DNA of 64,000 nt. Source: JASHPR01 sp963815375 (GTDB lineage: Bacteria > Actinomycetota > Actinomycetes > Streptosporangiales > Streptosporangiaceae). Location of the stretch: NCBI GenBank assembly GCA_963815375.1, contig CAWFGX010000005.1, positions 1,364,001 to 1,428,000 on the forward strand, written 5' to 3'. Of the stretch, positions 32,551 to 40,327 are shown in pieces. The notes below the pieces were generated by a model that did not search any database, was not told where the DNA came from, and saw nothing but the letters and a program-made list of their open reading frames with translations. How positions within the stretch are numbered: position 1 is the first letter of the stretch; each line of letters opens with the position of its first letter. A program made the position numbers and the translations under genes.

Positions 32551-33711
32551 TCAGTTCCGCCACTTCTCGGGCACGTACCAGTGCCTGGGCAGGGTGACGT
32601 AGGACGGGTCGAGCGCATGAACGTCGTCGCAGCCGACCATGGCGAGCGCCGTGTCGATCTGGTGACGGAACATCTCGAGCATGTGCCGCACCCCAGCCTC
32701 GCCGCCGATCGCCAGGCCAGCGACGTAGGGGCGCCCGATCATCACTGCCCGGGCGCCGAGTGCGAGCGCCTTGATCACGTCCGAGCCCTGGCGGATCCCG
32801 CCGTCGATGAGCACCTCTGCCTGAGCGCCTATAGCCTCGACGACCCCGGGCAGGGCAGGAAGCGTCGCCGGCGCGCCGTCGACCGCCAGCCCGCCGTGGT
32901 TGGAGATGACAACGCAGTCGGCGCCCCCGTCGACGGCGCGCCGGGCGTCATCGGCAGTGACGATACCTTTGACGACGAGCGGCCCGGGCCAGGCCTGGCG
33001 GATCCAGTCGAGGTCGCTCCAGACCGCAGCCTTGCTGCGCGGCGCCATCGCCTCGTTGGCCGCACCGAGATTCAGGCCGTCCAGGAAAAAGCCCGCGGCC
33101 CATCCAGGATGGGTGGCGATGTCGGGGGCGAATCGCACAGCGCTCCGCAGCGACACGGTGATCGGGACGGGTTTCTTCGGCGGCACCGGGCAGTCGACGG
33201 TGATAACCAGTGCCTTGTAGCCGTTATCCGCCGCCTCCTGGATCACCTGCTCGGCGTGCTCGCGGCCGCGGGTCAGGTAGAGCTGCTGCCAGAGCGGCCC
33301 TGGGCTCGCCTTGGCCACTTCGGCGACACCGTGGCCGGCGACCATCGAGACCGCGCAGAGGGTGTCCGCGGCGTGCGCGGCGCGCGCCGCGGCGCACGCC
33401 CCGTCGGGATGCACCAGCCGGATCGCTCCCACAGGGTCGAGGAACAGCGGCATCGAGATCTCGGTACCGAGAACGGTCGTGCGCAGCTGACGTTCTTCGA
33501 AGCTCATCGCGGCGCGTGGCCTGAAAGCGATCTGGTCGTAGGCCTCAGTGTTCCACCGAGAGGTCACGCCCCGGCCGACGCCGAACATCATGTTGGCGAA
33601 GAGCGGCTTGGGCAGCCGGCGCTTGGCAAGGGCGCTCGCCTCCTCCCAGGAGTCGAACTGCTTGCGCAGCGGCAGGATGTCTCTGGTCGGCGGACGCCAC
33701 CTCGGCGGCAC
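32551..33711 (-). CDS. FMN-dependent 2-hydroxyacid oxidase/dehydrogenase family protein
   Basis: 386 residues, the usual length for the lactate/glycolate/mandelate oxidase family. Landmarks: the substrate Arg region, VVKGIVTADDARRAVDGGAD with the active-site-side lysine, VVISNHGGLAVDGAPATL with catalytic His, and DGGIRQGSDVIKALALGARAV for FMN phosphate binding. It oxidises 2-hydroxyacids to 2-oxoacids with O2 or a quinone as acceptor. It is first in the minus-strand unit with the VOC gene, and operator site 8 lies about 100 bases upstream. It complements the D-2-hydroxyacid dehydrogenase of the cluster. Confidence 0.92.
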   Translation of the reverse strand: MPPRWRPPTRDILPLRKQFDSWEEASALAKRRLPKPLFANMMFGVGRGVTSRWNTEAYDQIAFRPRAAMSFEERQLRTTVLGTEISMPLFLDPVGAIRLVHPDGACAAARAAHAADTLCAVSMVAGHGVAEVAKASPGPLWQQLYLTRGREHAEQVIQEAADNGYKALVITVDCPVPPKKPVPITVSLRSAVRFAPDIATHPGWAAGFFLDGLNLGAANEAMAPRSKAAVWSDLDWIRQAWPGPLVVKGIVTADDARRAVDGGADCVVISNHGGLAVDGAPATLPALPGVVEAIGAQAEVLIDGGIRQGSDVIKALALGARAVMIGRPYVAGLAIGGEAGVRHMLEMFRHQIDTALAMVGCDDVHALDPSYVTLPRHWYVPEKWRN

Positions 33712-34140
33712 GGTTCCCTCCTCTCGCCGGTATCACCGGCGGTCGGCGTCTGCACCGGGTCGGGGTCGTCGGCGCGGCCGCTATCCGTGGTGCATGCGAC
33801 TTTCGACTACAGCAACCAGCTTTCAGCATCTTACTGCCCGGCGCCGGGGAGATCCAGCGTGAGTGGTCTTGAGCAGGGATGCGTCACATTAGGGGAAAGC
33901 CAAGATCATCGTGGTGGCTAGGCTGGTCGGCGCTTCGCGTCTGGGTGAACGGGGTGCTGCGGACGGCTTGAAGCTGTCTGCTTCCCTCGGGCCGGCGCAA
34001 CGCAGCAAAGGCACCGGCCATGGGAACGGTCCAGTGCATGCAAGACAGTTTCGAGCTGCGCCCTCGGCCGATCATCGGCCGCAGGCCGCAGGCACCCTCG
34101 TTCCCCCAGCGTTAGCGGGAGACGACCAGAGGTCCTCCAG
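33712..34140. other. Intergenic region upstream of FMN oxidase and IclR genes
   Basis: This 429-base divergent gap contains operator site 8 (33811-33825) near the FMN oxidase promoter. It also has a weaker partial match, GGAAAGCCAAGATCA (33894-33908, 11 of 15 positions shared with site 4), on the IclR side. No gene is convincing; short frames on either strand show no family resemblance. Confidence 0.45.
33811..33825. promoter_or_regulatory. Putative cluster operator, site 8
   Basis: AGCAACCAGCTTTCA reads on the minus strand as TGAAAGCTGGTTGCT, with full TGAAAG arm and GGTT centre. It lies 100 bases upstream of the FMN 2-hydroxyacid oxidase. A CTTTCG element 20 bases to one side (33800) repeats the arrangement seen at site 2. 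Confidence 0.52.
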
Positions 34141-35025
34141 GTGCGGTATTTTTATCCAGTGAGATCGACTAGGGGCGTTGCGCCAGCAGCCGAGCAGGCG
34201 GCAGAAGGCACGCCCGGCGCACGGTCGTCGGCAGGTCAGCCGGGCTCGTCCCACAACCGGTACCGGGTCGAGGCGCTCGCGAAAGGCCTCCGTCTGCTGT
34301 CCTTGTTCTCACCGCAGCAGCCCGCCCTGCGTGTGAAGGACATGGCGGACTTGTCCGGACAGCCAATGCCGTCAGTCTTCCGCTTCGTGAGCACGCTTGA
34401 GGAAGAGGGATACCTGGAGCGGCTTCCCGATGGCCGGGTGCGTCCGGGCACAGGTGTCCTGTCGCTCGGCTTCGCTTCCTTGCAGGGCATGGACCTGGTG
34501 CAGACCTCGGCGTTGGTGATGGGGGAGCTCGCCGCGTCGACAAATGCCACCGTCAACCTCGGCGTCCTGTTCCATGACTCGGTCCTGTTCGTCGCGCGGG
34601 TGCAGAGTCCCACGTTGCTGATCGCAGCCAACATCCGGGTGGGCAGCACGGTACCCGCGGTCTACAGCTCAATCGGGAAGGTACTGCTGGCCCACCTTCC
34701 TCCCGAGGAGTTCGAGCACCGCATCACCGACGAGTCGTTCGAAGGCGCCTGGGGCCCGCGCGCCGTCCGTGACCGTACGACGCTGATGCGTCAACTGGAC
34801 AGCGTCCGGCTTGATGGCTACCTCATCCAGGAGGAGGAGGCTGTTGCCGGGCTGAGCTCGCTGGCAGCTCCGATCGTCCAGGCGGGGCAGGGGGTCGTGG
34901 CCGCCATCAACGTGGCCGTGCCGACACGTGACTATCCGCAGTCCCGCATCCTTCGTGAGCTGCGCGAGCCGCTCCTCGCCGCGGCGGGCACGATCTCCCG
35001 GCGGCTGGGCGGCAGCTTGGCCTAA
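34141..35025 (+). CDS. IclR family transcriptional regulator
   Basis: 294 residues. After a flexible about 40-residue N-terminus, the winged-helix domain spans about 42-115 (YRVEALAKGLRLLSLFS, then MPSVFRFVSTLEEEGYLE). The IclR effector-binding GAF-like domain follows (about 125-290), with STVPAVYSSIGKVLLAHLP and a late IAAINVAVP-like strand. GTG 34141 has AGAGG eight bases upstream; GTG 34159 is an alternative. IclR proteins usually bind about 15-bp palindromes and respond to small organic acids or aromatics. It is the only regulator in the first 36 kb, so it is the best candidate for the eight TGAAA-N5-TTTCA-like sites. Confidence 0.93.
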   Translation: MRYFYPVRSTRGVAPAAEQAAEGTPGARSSAGQPGSSHNRYRVEALAKGLRLLSLFSPQQPALRVKDMADLSGQPMPSVFRFVSTLEEEGYLERLPDGRVRPGTGVLSLGFASLQGMDLVQTSALVMGELAASTNATVNLGVLFHDSVLFVARVQSPTLLIAANIRVGSTVPAVYSSIGKVLLAHLPPEEFEHRITDESFEGAWGPRAVRDRTTLMRQLDSVRLDGYLIQEEEAVAGLSSLAAPIVQAGQGVVAAINVAVPTRDYPQSRILRELREPLLAAAGTISRRLGGSLA

Positions 35026-35032
35026 GAGCGGT

Positions 35033-35050
35033 CACCGATTTTCCTCGGTG
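35033..35050 (+). terminator. Hairpin after the IclR gene
   Basis: CACCGA, loop TTTTCC and TCGGTG form a 6-bp stem starting eight bases after the IclR stop, in the right place for a transcription terminator. The stem is short, so the call is moderate. Confidence 0.45.
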
Positions 35051-35256
35051 CGTGGCTCGGACGGCTCGCGATCGGTATACCAAGATCGCGTAGCAGTTTC
35101 TCGGAGATCATTTCGGGGGCAACTCGCGGGCAAACCAGCGCTGGACGGCAAAAGCAACACAACCGGTCAGTTGCTCACGGGCACAGCCGCTTGGGCATGG
35201 TCATATCGAAGGCCGCAAGCATGTCGTCAATGAATTCTTTAATTGACGTCCAGCGC

Positions 35257-36006
35257 TCAGTGGTGAGCGATGATCACAACTGCCAGCAGGAGAGCCAGGC
35301 CCACCACGAAGCCGAGCAGCGTCACAGCACGGCGGATGCCACCGGAGCGCGTGGGCACCTGCTCCTGGTGGAAGGCATCGACCATGCTCGCCCGTCCGCT
35401 GTTGTCTTCAGGGGATGGTGCAGGTGAGCCTGCCGGAGGGAGAGATATCGGTTCCTGGGGAACGGGAAAGTAATCGTCGTGGTCAGCACCCTTCACTCTG
35501 GCACGTATGGCCTGGTGAGCTGAGCCGGCAGTGGGGTCCCTGCTTAGCCCATGTGCCGTGTAACCGGTGGAGCGGAAGTCGATCGATTCATGCGCGTCAT
35601 CATCAGGCGCAGACGGTTCATTGCTGGACTGGCCAGAGCGCCTGCGTGGATCGTCACCGCTGGAATAGTCCGAATAAGCTGCGGGCGACTGCGAATGGGT
35701 CTCGTCGGCATCGCGTGACGCATAGAGGCCCTCCAGTGCCCGCCGAAGCGTGTCCGGATCATTCTCTGCGCGGACGCGGCTGACGAGACGGTCCAGCATC
35801 AGTTCCTGCCCGGCGTCCAGTGCCTGTTTTGTCTGTGGGTCGGCTCCTGCACGGTGTTCATCTGTTCTGATCTGGTCAAGCTTGCGTATCAGCTCTGCGA
35901 GGGTCGGCCCTGACTGCGATGGCGACTGGTCGATGAGCCCGGCGATGTTGTTTAGCTCCTGCTCGAGTTGGCGGGCAGCTTGCCCTGGCTCTTCGCCCTC
36001 CGCCAT
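35257..36006 (-). CDS. Hypothetical tail-anchored membrane protein
   Basis: 249 residues, not recognised. The N-terminal about 100 residues are acidic/polar and predicted helical (RQLEQELNNIAGLIDQ, AELIRKLDQI, TLRRALEGLYA), possibly coiled. The middle (about 105-215) is Ser/Asp/Pro-rich and likely disordered. The last about 25 residues (VTLLGFVVGLALLLAVVIIAHH) form one transmembrane segment, with only a few residues beyond it. Codon GC bias is somewhat weaker than in the flanking catabolic genes. It lies upstream of another membrane gene on the same strand. Confidence 0.65.
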   Translation of the reverse strand: MAEGEEPGQAARQLEQELNNIAGLIDQSPSQSGPTLAELIRKLDQIRTDEHRAGADPQTKQALDAGQELMLDRLVSRVRAENDPDTLRRALEGLYASRDADETHSQSPAAYSDYSSGDDPRRRSGQSSNEPSAPDDDAHESIDFRSTGYTAHGLSRDPTAGSAHQAIRARVKGADHDDYFPVPQEPISLPPAGSPAPSPEDNSGRASMVDAFHQEQVPTRSGGIRRAVTLLGFVVGLALLLAVVIIAHH

Positions 36007-36053
36007 GTGTCTCGCCTCCTCAGGTCCTTCCTACGCCGGAGCAGCGGCCAGCG

Positions 36054-36428
36054 CTACCTAGCTGCAGCGGCGGCGAGCTTCTGCAGCACTGCCGGGGCAG
36101 CCAGCCCGGCAACGCCGAGCGTTATGCCCACGTCGATGCTTACCATCCGGGCCGCGTCCTCGCCGTATATAACAGCGAATGCCAGCACGCCCAGCATGAC
36201 GTTAATGGCTGCCAGCACCGGCCACTTGGGCACGACGAGGCGCTTGAGCTTGCTGTGCCGAAGTTCCCACGGATACTCGTCGTCGCAGGTGAGGGTGGCC
36301 CGGATACCTAACAGCTCACCAGCGACAGCGCCTGCGGCACCGAAACGTCGATCACCCCACTGGTCACCGGCATGCTCGGCAATCGTCCATCCGTTCCGCC
36401 TCGGCAGCCCGCTGACCAGCGCCGACAC
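36054..36428 (-). CDS. Hypothetical membrane protein
   Basis: 124 residues with a polar N-terminal half containing AGAVAGELLGIRATLTCDDE and two hydrophobic segments in the C-terminal half (VLAAINVMLGVLAFAVIYG and ITLGVAGLAAPAVLQKL). No family is recognised. It lies 47 bases upstream of the tail-anchored protein gene on the same strand, so the two could be co-transcribed. Confidence 0.55.
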   Translation of the reverse strand: MSALVSGLPRRNGWTIAEHAGDQWGDRRFGAAGAVAGELLGIRATLTCDDEYPWELRHSKLKRLVVPKWPVLAAINVMLGVLAFAVIYGEDAARMVSIDVGITLGVAGLAAPAVLQKLAAAAAR

Positions 36429-36467
36429 GTACCCGCCCGCATGCTGCCACGTCTGTGCCCGGACGCG

Positions 36468-37100
36468 TCAGCTGGCGCCCCGGAATGGCTGGCACAGGCT
36501 GCGCTCGGCAGCAGTGATCAGCAGCTCCGCGGCCCTGGCGGCGGGCAGGCCACGGCCGGTGTGAAGCAGGTCGAAGCTGTCGAAGCTGGTCAGCAGACAC
36601 AGCAGGTCGGTGGCGGCGTCCACGGTCACATCTGCGCACAGGATCCCCTGCTGCGCAAGCCGCTGCGCCTGGGCGGCCATTCCTGCGGCGCGGCCCTCGT
36701 CCATCTTCTGCACCGCGCCGCCGACCGCGTCCGCGTCCAGCTGGGCCATCGAGTTCAGCGCGCGCAGCACGTCACGGTGGGCCGCATACATTCCGGCCAC
36801 GCCGCGGATCGCGCCGCGCAGTGCCTCGCGCGCGTCGGGGTGCGAGGCGGCCGCGAGCATGCTGGCGAACCCGCCGCGTTCCAGAAGATCCGCGCCGAGC
36901 GCGCAGAACAGGCCTGCGCGCGACCCGAAGACCAGGTAGACGGTGGACCGCGACACCCGGGCGATGCGGGCGATCTCGTCGATGCTGACCGGCTCGGCGG
37001 GTGCCGAGCGCAGCCGCCGGCAGACCGCGTCGAGGATGCGGCGCCGGGTCTCCTCTGCGGACTCGGCGCGCAGCCGCTGCTCGTACTTCCGGGTGGTCAC
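36468..37100 (-). CDS. TetR family transcriptional regulator
   Basis: 210 residues from GTG 37100 (AGGATTGAG upstream); an in-frame ATG at 37148 would add 16 residues. The N-terminal helix-turn-helix (about 15-60: RILDAVCRRL, then IDEIARIARVSRSTVYLVFGSR) is typical, followed by a helical ligand-binding domain. It is divergent from a two-gene unit (small barrel protein and amidohydrolase). A perfect 11-bp palindrome lies in the shared promoter region, so local control of those genes is likely. Confidence 0.9.
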   Translation of the reverse strand: MTTRKYEQRLRAESAEETRRRILDAVCRRLRSAPAEPVSIDEIARIARVSRSTVYLVFGSRAGLFCALGADLLERGGFASMLAAASHPDAREALRGAIRGVAGMYAAHRDVLRALNSMAQLDADAVGGAVQKMDEGRAAGMAAQAQRLAQQGILCADVTVDAATDLLCLLTSFDSFDLLHTGRGLPAARAAELLITAAERSLCQPFRGAS

Positions 37101-37133
37101 CGACTCAATCCTAGCATTTCGCTTGACGATGTG

Positions 37134-37144
37134 ACTTCTGAAGT
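37134..37144. promoter_or_regulatory. Candidate TetR operator
   Basis: ACTTCTGAAGT is a perfect palindrome around a central T, located between the TetR gene and the divergent 37197 unit. It sits in an AT-richer tract with GTACACACTGT close by, so the true operator may be longer. Size and position suit a TetR-family site, but binding is not shown. Confidence 0.42.
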
Positions 37145-37196
37145 ACACACTGTCTTCCAGAATACGAAACGTCCAGCGAAATTAGGGAAGGCTGCC

Positions 37197-37487
37197 ATGC
37201 AGGTGATGATCCGCTGCAAGCTCAAGCCCGATCAGGTCGAGAAGTGCCTTGAGCTTGGCCGCGCCGTGTATGACGAACTCGCCTCGGTCCGGCCGGACTG
37301 GCTGCGTCAGGCGAGCTTCCGTCTCGACGACGGGGTCAGCATCGTTACGTTCGCCGAACTCGACGACCCCGGAAAGCTCGCGGGCTTGCCCGCCTTCCGG
37401 CGGTTCCGGAGCACCCTTGACCAGCGCTGCGACGAACCGCCGGTCCTGACGGTGCTGCACGAAGTCGGCTCCTACCGCTTCACCTGA
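37197..37487 (+). CDS. Small dimeric alpha/beta-barrel-type protein
   Basis: 96 residues starting at ATG 37197 with AGGGAAGG upstream. It begins MQVMIRCKLKPDQVEKCLEL and contains RQASFRLDDGVSIVTFAEL, then a helix and a final beta strand, matching the small antibiotic-biosynthesis-monooxygenase/Dabb-like layout. The same kind of small barrel occurs next to hydrolases and oxidases in the first cluster (31692). It is 36 bases upstream of an amidohydrolase and divergent from a TetR gene. Confidence 0.72.
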   Translation: MQVMIRCKLKPDQVEKCLELGRAVYDELASVRPDWLRQASFRLDDGVSIVTFAELDDPGKLAGLPAFRRFRSTLDQRCDEPPVLTVLHEVGSYRFT

Positions 37488-37523
37488 CCATCCGGCCGCG
37501 CGCCACCTCCGGGGGAATCCGAC

Positions 37524-38837
37524 ATGTCATCTGCCGAGCACCCGACAACGATCGTGAACGCGAAGGTATTCGACGGGACGAAGTCGCAGGACTGGACTTC
37601 GGTCCGGTTCGCTGACGGCCTGATCACCAAGTGCTCGGCCGCCCCGGCCGCCCAGGAAGGCGACGAAGTGGTCGACGCGGGTGGCGGGACTGTGCTTCCC
37701 GGTCTGATCGACGCGCACGTGCACCTCGTTCCCGGCGCCCTCGCGCAATCGTTGACCTTCGGCGTTACCACCGTTCTCGACATGTTCAGCAAACCCGGCC
37801 TGGTGGCCAGGGCGAAGGAGCAGGCCGGCTCCCGTCCGGACGTGGCCGATGTGCGTTCCTCGGGTGTCGGTGCCACCGCGCCCGGCGGGCACCCGTCGAT
37901 GATGTACGCCCCGTTCCCGACGTTGACCGCCGCTGATCAGGCCGAGCAGTTCGTCGCGGAACGGATCGCGGAGGGCTCGGACTATCTGAAGATCATCTCC
38001 GGCACCGGGGGCCTATGGCCGTCGCTGGACTCCGAAACCATCAAGGCACTGGTCACTGCCGCGCACGCCCGCGGCCTGGTCGTCGTCGCTCACGTGAGCT
38101 CGACGGCCGGTGTCGAGGAGGTCACATCCGCCGGTGTCGACGTGGTGGCCCACGCCCCCGCGGACGCCGAGCTGGACAAGGCCCTGGTCGAACGCATGGC
38201 CGAGGCCGGAATCGTGGTCGGTCCGACGCTGGCCACCATCGAGAACACCCTCGGCGAACCGGGTGGCGCAGCAGTGGCAGGGGACCCGCGCCTCGCTGAG
38301 GCGCTCGGGGACGCCTGGGCCCGCCGGCTGGCCTCGGGTGCCTCGGGATGGCGTGGCCGGGGAATGCCGCCCTACTCGCGGGCCGAGGACAACGTGCGGC
38401 GACTGGCCGATGCGGGGGTCACTCTGCTGGCGGGCACCGACGCCCCGAACCCGGGGACCGTGTTCGGAGCAAGCCTGCACCGGGAGCTGGAACTCCTGGT
38501 CCGGTGCGGCATTAGCCCGGCGCAGGCTCTGGCCGCTGCCACAACCGAGCCGGCACGAGTGTTCGGCCTCGCCGACCGAGGACGTGTCGCGGCCGGGCAG
38601 CGCGCGGACCTGGTCCTCGTGTCCGGTAACCCGCTGACGGACATCACCGCAACACGCGCGATTGAGCGGATATGGCGCGCGGGCACAGCCTGCGATCGAC
38701 GCGCCTTCGTCGCGAGCGCTGCCGAAGCTGAGCAGCTTGAGGCTTTCGACGCCCAGGTCGCCAAGGTCGTGGCAGCCGTGCGCGAACGCTGGTCCAACTT
38801 CGACCCGAGGACGGCCCCCTCAACGCGGGTCCCGTAG
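37524..38837 (+). CDS. Amidohydrolase family protein (paralogue 4, separate module)
   Basis: 437 residues, amidohydrolase superfamily with an imidazolonepropionase-like shape. The metal-site motifs are HVH in LIDAHVHLVPG, the histidine in VVVAHVSS, AHAP in DVVAHAPAD and the aspartate in LLAGTDAPNPG. The C-terminal composite domain (RVAAGQRADLVLVSGNPL) is typical. Divergence from the three cluster-1 amidohydrolases is substantial (no FAGGWFPGPR block). It likely acts with the small barrel protein upstream under TetR control. Confidence 0.9.
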   Translation: MSSAEHPTTIVNAKVFDGTKSQDWTSVRFADGLITKCSAAPAAQEGDEVVDAGGGTVLPGLIDAHVHLVPGALAQSLTFGVTTVLDMFSKPGLVARAKEQAGSRPDVADVRSSGVGATAPGGHPSMMYAPFPTLTAADQAEQFVAERIAEGSDYLKIISGTGGLWPSLDSETIKALVTAAHARGLVVVAHVSSTAGVEEVTSAGVDVVAHAPADAELDKALVERMAEAGIVVGPTLATIENTLGEPGGAAVAGDPRLAEALGDAWARRLASGASGWRGRGMPPYSRAEDNVRRLADAGVTLLAGTDAPNPGTVFGASLHRELELLVRCGISPAQALAAATTEPARVFGLADRGRVAAGQRADLVLVSGNPLTDITATRAIERIWRAGTACDRRAFVASAAEAEQLEAFDAQVAKVVAAVRERWSNFDPRTAPSTRVP

Positions 38838-39010
38838 CTCATGGACCGCCCAGATGTGGCCTGCGGCAGCGCCGTCGGAGGCAACGCCTGGCCTACCCGC
38901 CGGCGCCCCCGAGACCGCGGCCGCCTGCGCCCGGACATCTGGCAAGCCTGGCGCACGCCCACCCGTAGCAACAGTCGGGGGCCGACGGAAGCTGGCCGTG
39001 CTTGCGTCTG

Positions 39011-39655
39011 TTACCGCCGGCTAAGGGTGACGTGGGTGACGCCGCTGGGGCTGTTCACGGCCTCGATCTGGAAGCGGTCTTCGAGCGCCTCCAGCCCATC
39101 CCACAGGCGCTCCCCGCGGCCCAGCACGATGGGCACCACGACGATGTGCGCGTAGTCGACCAGGCCGGCGGCCAGGAACTCGCGGATAGTGGACGGACCG
39201 CCGCCGATGCGGACATCCCCGCCAGCGGCAGCCTGGCGCGCCTGCGTCAGGGCCTGGGCGGGGCTGGCGTCGAGGAAATGAAACGTGGTACCACCGTTCA
39301 TCTGGACGGACGGCCGCAAATGGTGCGTGAGAACAAGAACCGGGGTGTGGAACGGCGGGTTGTCTCCCCACCAGCCCTTCCACTCCTGGTCCGGCCAGGG
39401 GCCGTGGTGGGCGCCGAACTTGCCCCGGCCCATGATCTCGGCGCCGACGTCCAGGTTCCAGGCGCTGGCAAAGACGTCGTCGATGCCGCTGCTGCCACCG
39501 GGCTCGCCTTGCATGGCGTGGAACGTACGGGTCGCGAAAAACCACTCATGCAACCGGACGCCTGCATGCCCAAACGGCGCATCCAGGCTCTGCCCCTCGC
39601 CGGTGCCGAACCCATCTAGCGACACCGAGAAATTATGCACCCGGACTTGCGACAC
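39011..39655 (-). CDS. Dihydrofolate reductase family (RibD C-terminal-like) protein
   Basis: 214 residues. The N-terminal VHNFSVSLDGFG, central EIMGRGKFGAHH, and VRIGGGPSTIREFLAAGLVDYAHIVVVPIVLGRG blocks match the RibD_C/DHFR-like family common in actinobacteria. Members bind NADPH, but most are uncharacterised reductases rather than true DHFR. It converges on the amidohydrolase at 38837 across a 173-base gap with no other feature. Confidence 0.9.
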   Translation of the reverse strand: MSQVRVHNFSVSLDGFGTGEGQSLDAPFGHAGVRLHEWFFATRTFHAMQGEPGGSSGIDDVFASAWNLDVGAEIMGRGKFGAHHGPWPDQEWKGWWGDNPPFHTPVLVLTHHLRPSVQMNGGTTFHFLDASPAQALTQARQAAAGGDVRIGGGPSTIREFLAAGLVDYAHIVVVPIVLGRGERLWDGLEALEDRFQIEAVNSPSGVTHVTLSRR

Positions 39656-39868
39656 AGTGACCTCCTGACACGATGCCTCACCGCGACCGGGCCCGGTCGC
39701 CCCGCGCCCGCCACCAGTCAGGACGACCCACCGGGCACAGAATCATCGCCAGTGCCATGACCGATGACCATCATGCGCTGCCAATCACCGGCCAAGGCCG
39801 CGATCGCCAAAACCGATCCCTCCGAACGATCACGAAGCCCTAACTGACTTTGCCGGGAGGCTTCCTCC

Positions 39869-40210
39869 ATGAGAACCAGGTACAGCACGGTGTATTCGCC
39901 GTCGGCCACCCTGGTTAACCAGGCTGTGAAGGCCATGCTGAGCATGGGCAAGATCGACTCCACGCTCATCCTCGCCTTCAACTACGACACGCTCCCTCTG
40001 GTTCAGGCGGCGGCGAAGTACGCGCACTCGGCCAGCGCGTCGGCGCTCGCCGCCGCGCTGGTCAAGCCGGCCGTGCAGGCTGCCGCCAAGACCGCGATCT
40101 TGTCCCGCTACCACTTCACCGCTGCCAGCCACTCACCGCAGCCAGGTGGCAGCGCGTTCACGTTCATCTCGCCGACCATGATCGTCAACGGGGAGTACGG
40201 GCACTCCTGA
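39869..40210 (+). CDS. Hypothetical 113-residue protein, possible remnant of a solute-binding protein
   Basis: The frame begins MRTRYSTVYSPSATLVNQAV and has an Ala-rich helix (AKYAHSASASALAAALVKPAV) followed by SRYHFTAASHSPQPGG and a terminal beta pattern ending MIVNGEYG. This resembles the C-terminal part of type-1 periplasmic (branched-chain-amino-acid-type) binding proteins, where a long helix is followed by a region like this. No signal peptide or N-terminal lobe is present upstream. It may be a 5'-truncated remnant or an unrelated small gene. Confidence 0.4.
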   Translation: MRTRYSTVYSPSATLVNQAVKAMLSMGKIDSTLILAFNYDTLPLVQAAAKYAHSASASALAAALVKPAVQAAAKTAILSRYHFTAASHSPQPGGSAFTFISPTMIVNGEYGHS

Positions 40211-40327
40211 CACCGCGGCACCGGGGCGTGGCAGCAGGGCTGGCGCGTCCCCGGGTGCCCGGCCTCGGAGCCGCCATGCCCCTCAACCCCCCGTGCCAGC
40301 CGGGCGGATAGTCCCTACAATCCTGAC

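Noticed and set aside
1..35025. Catabolic cluster as a recently acquired genomic island
   Set aside because: No tRNA border, integrase, transposase or attachment repeat is visible, and base composition looks like the rest of the window.
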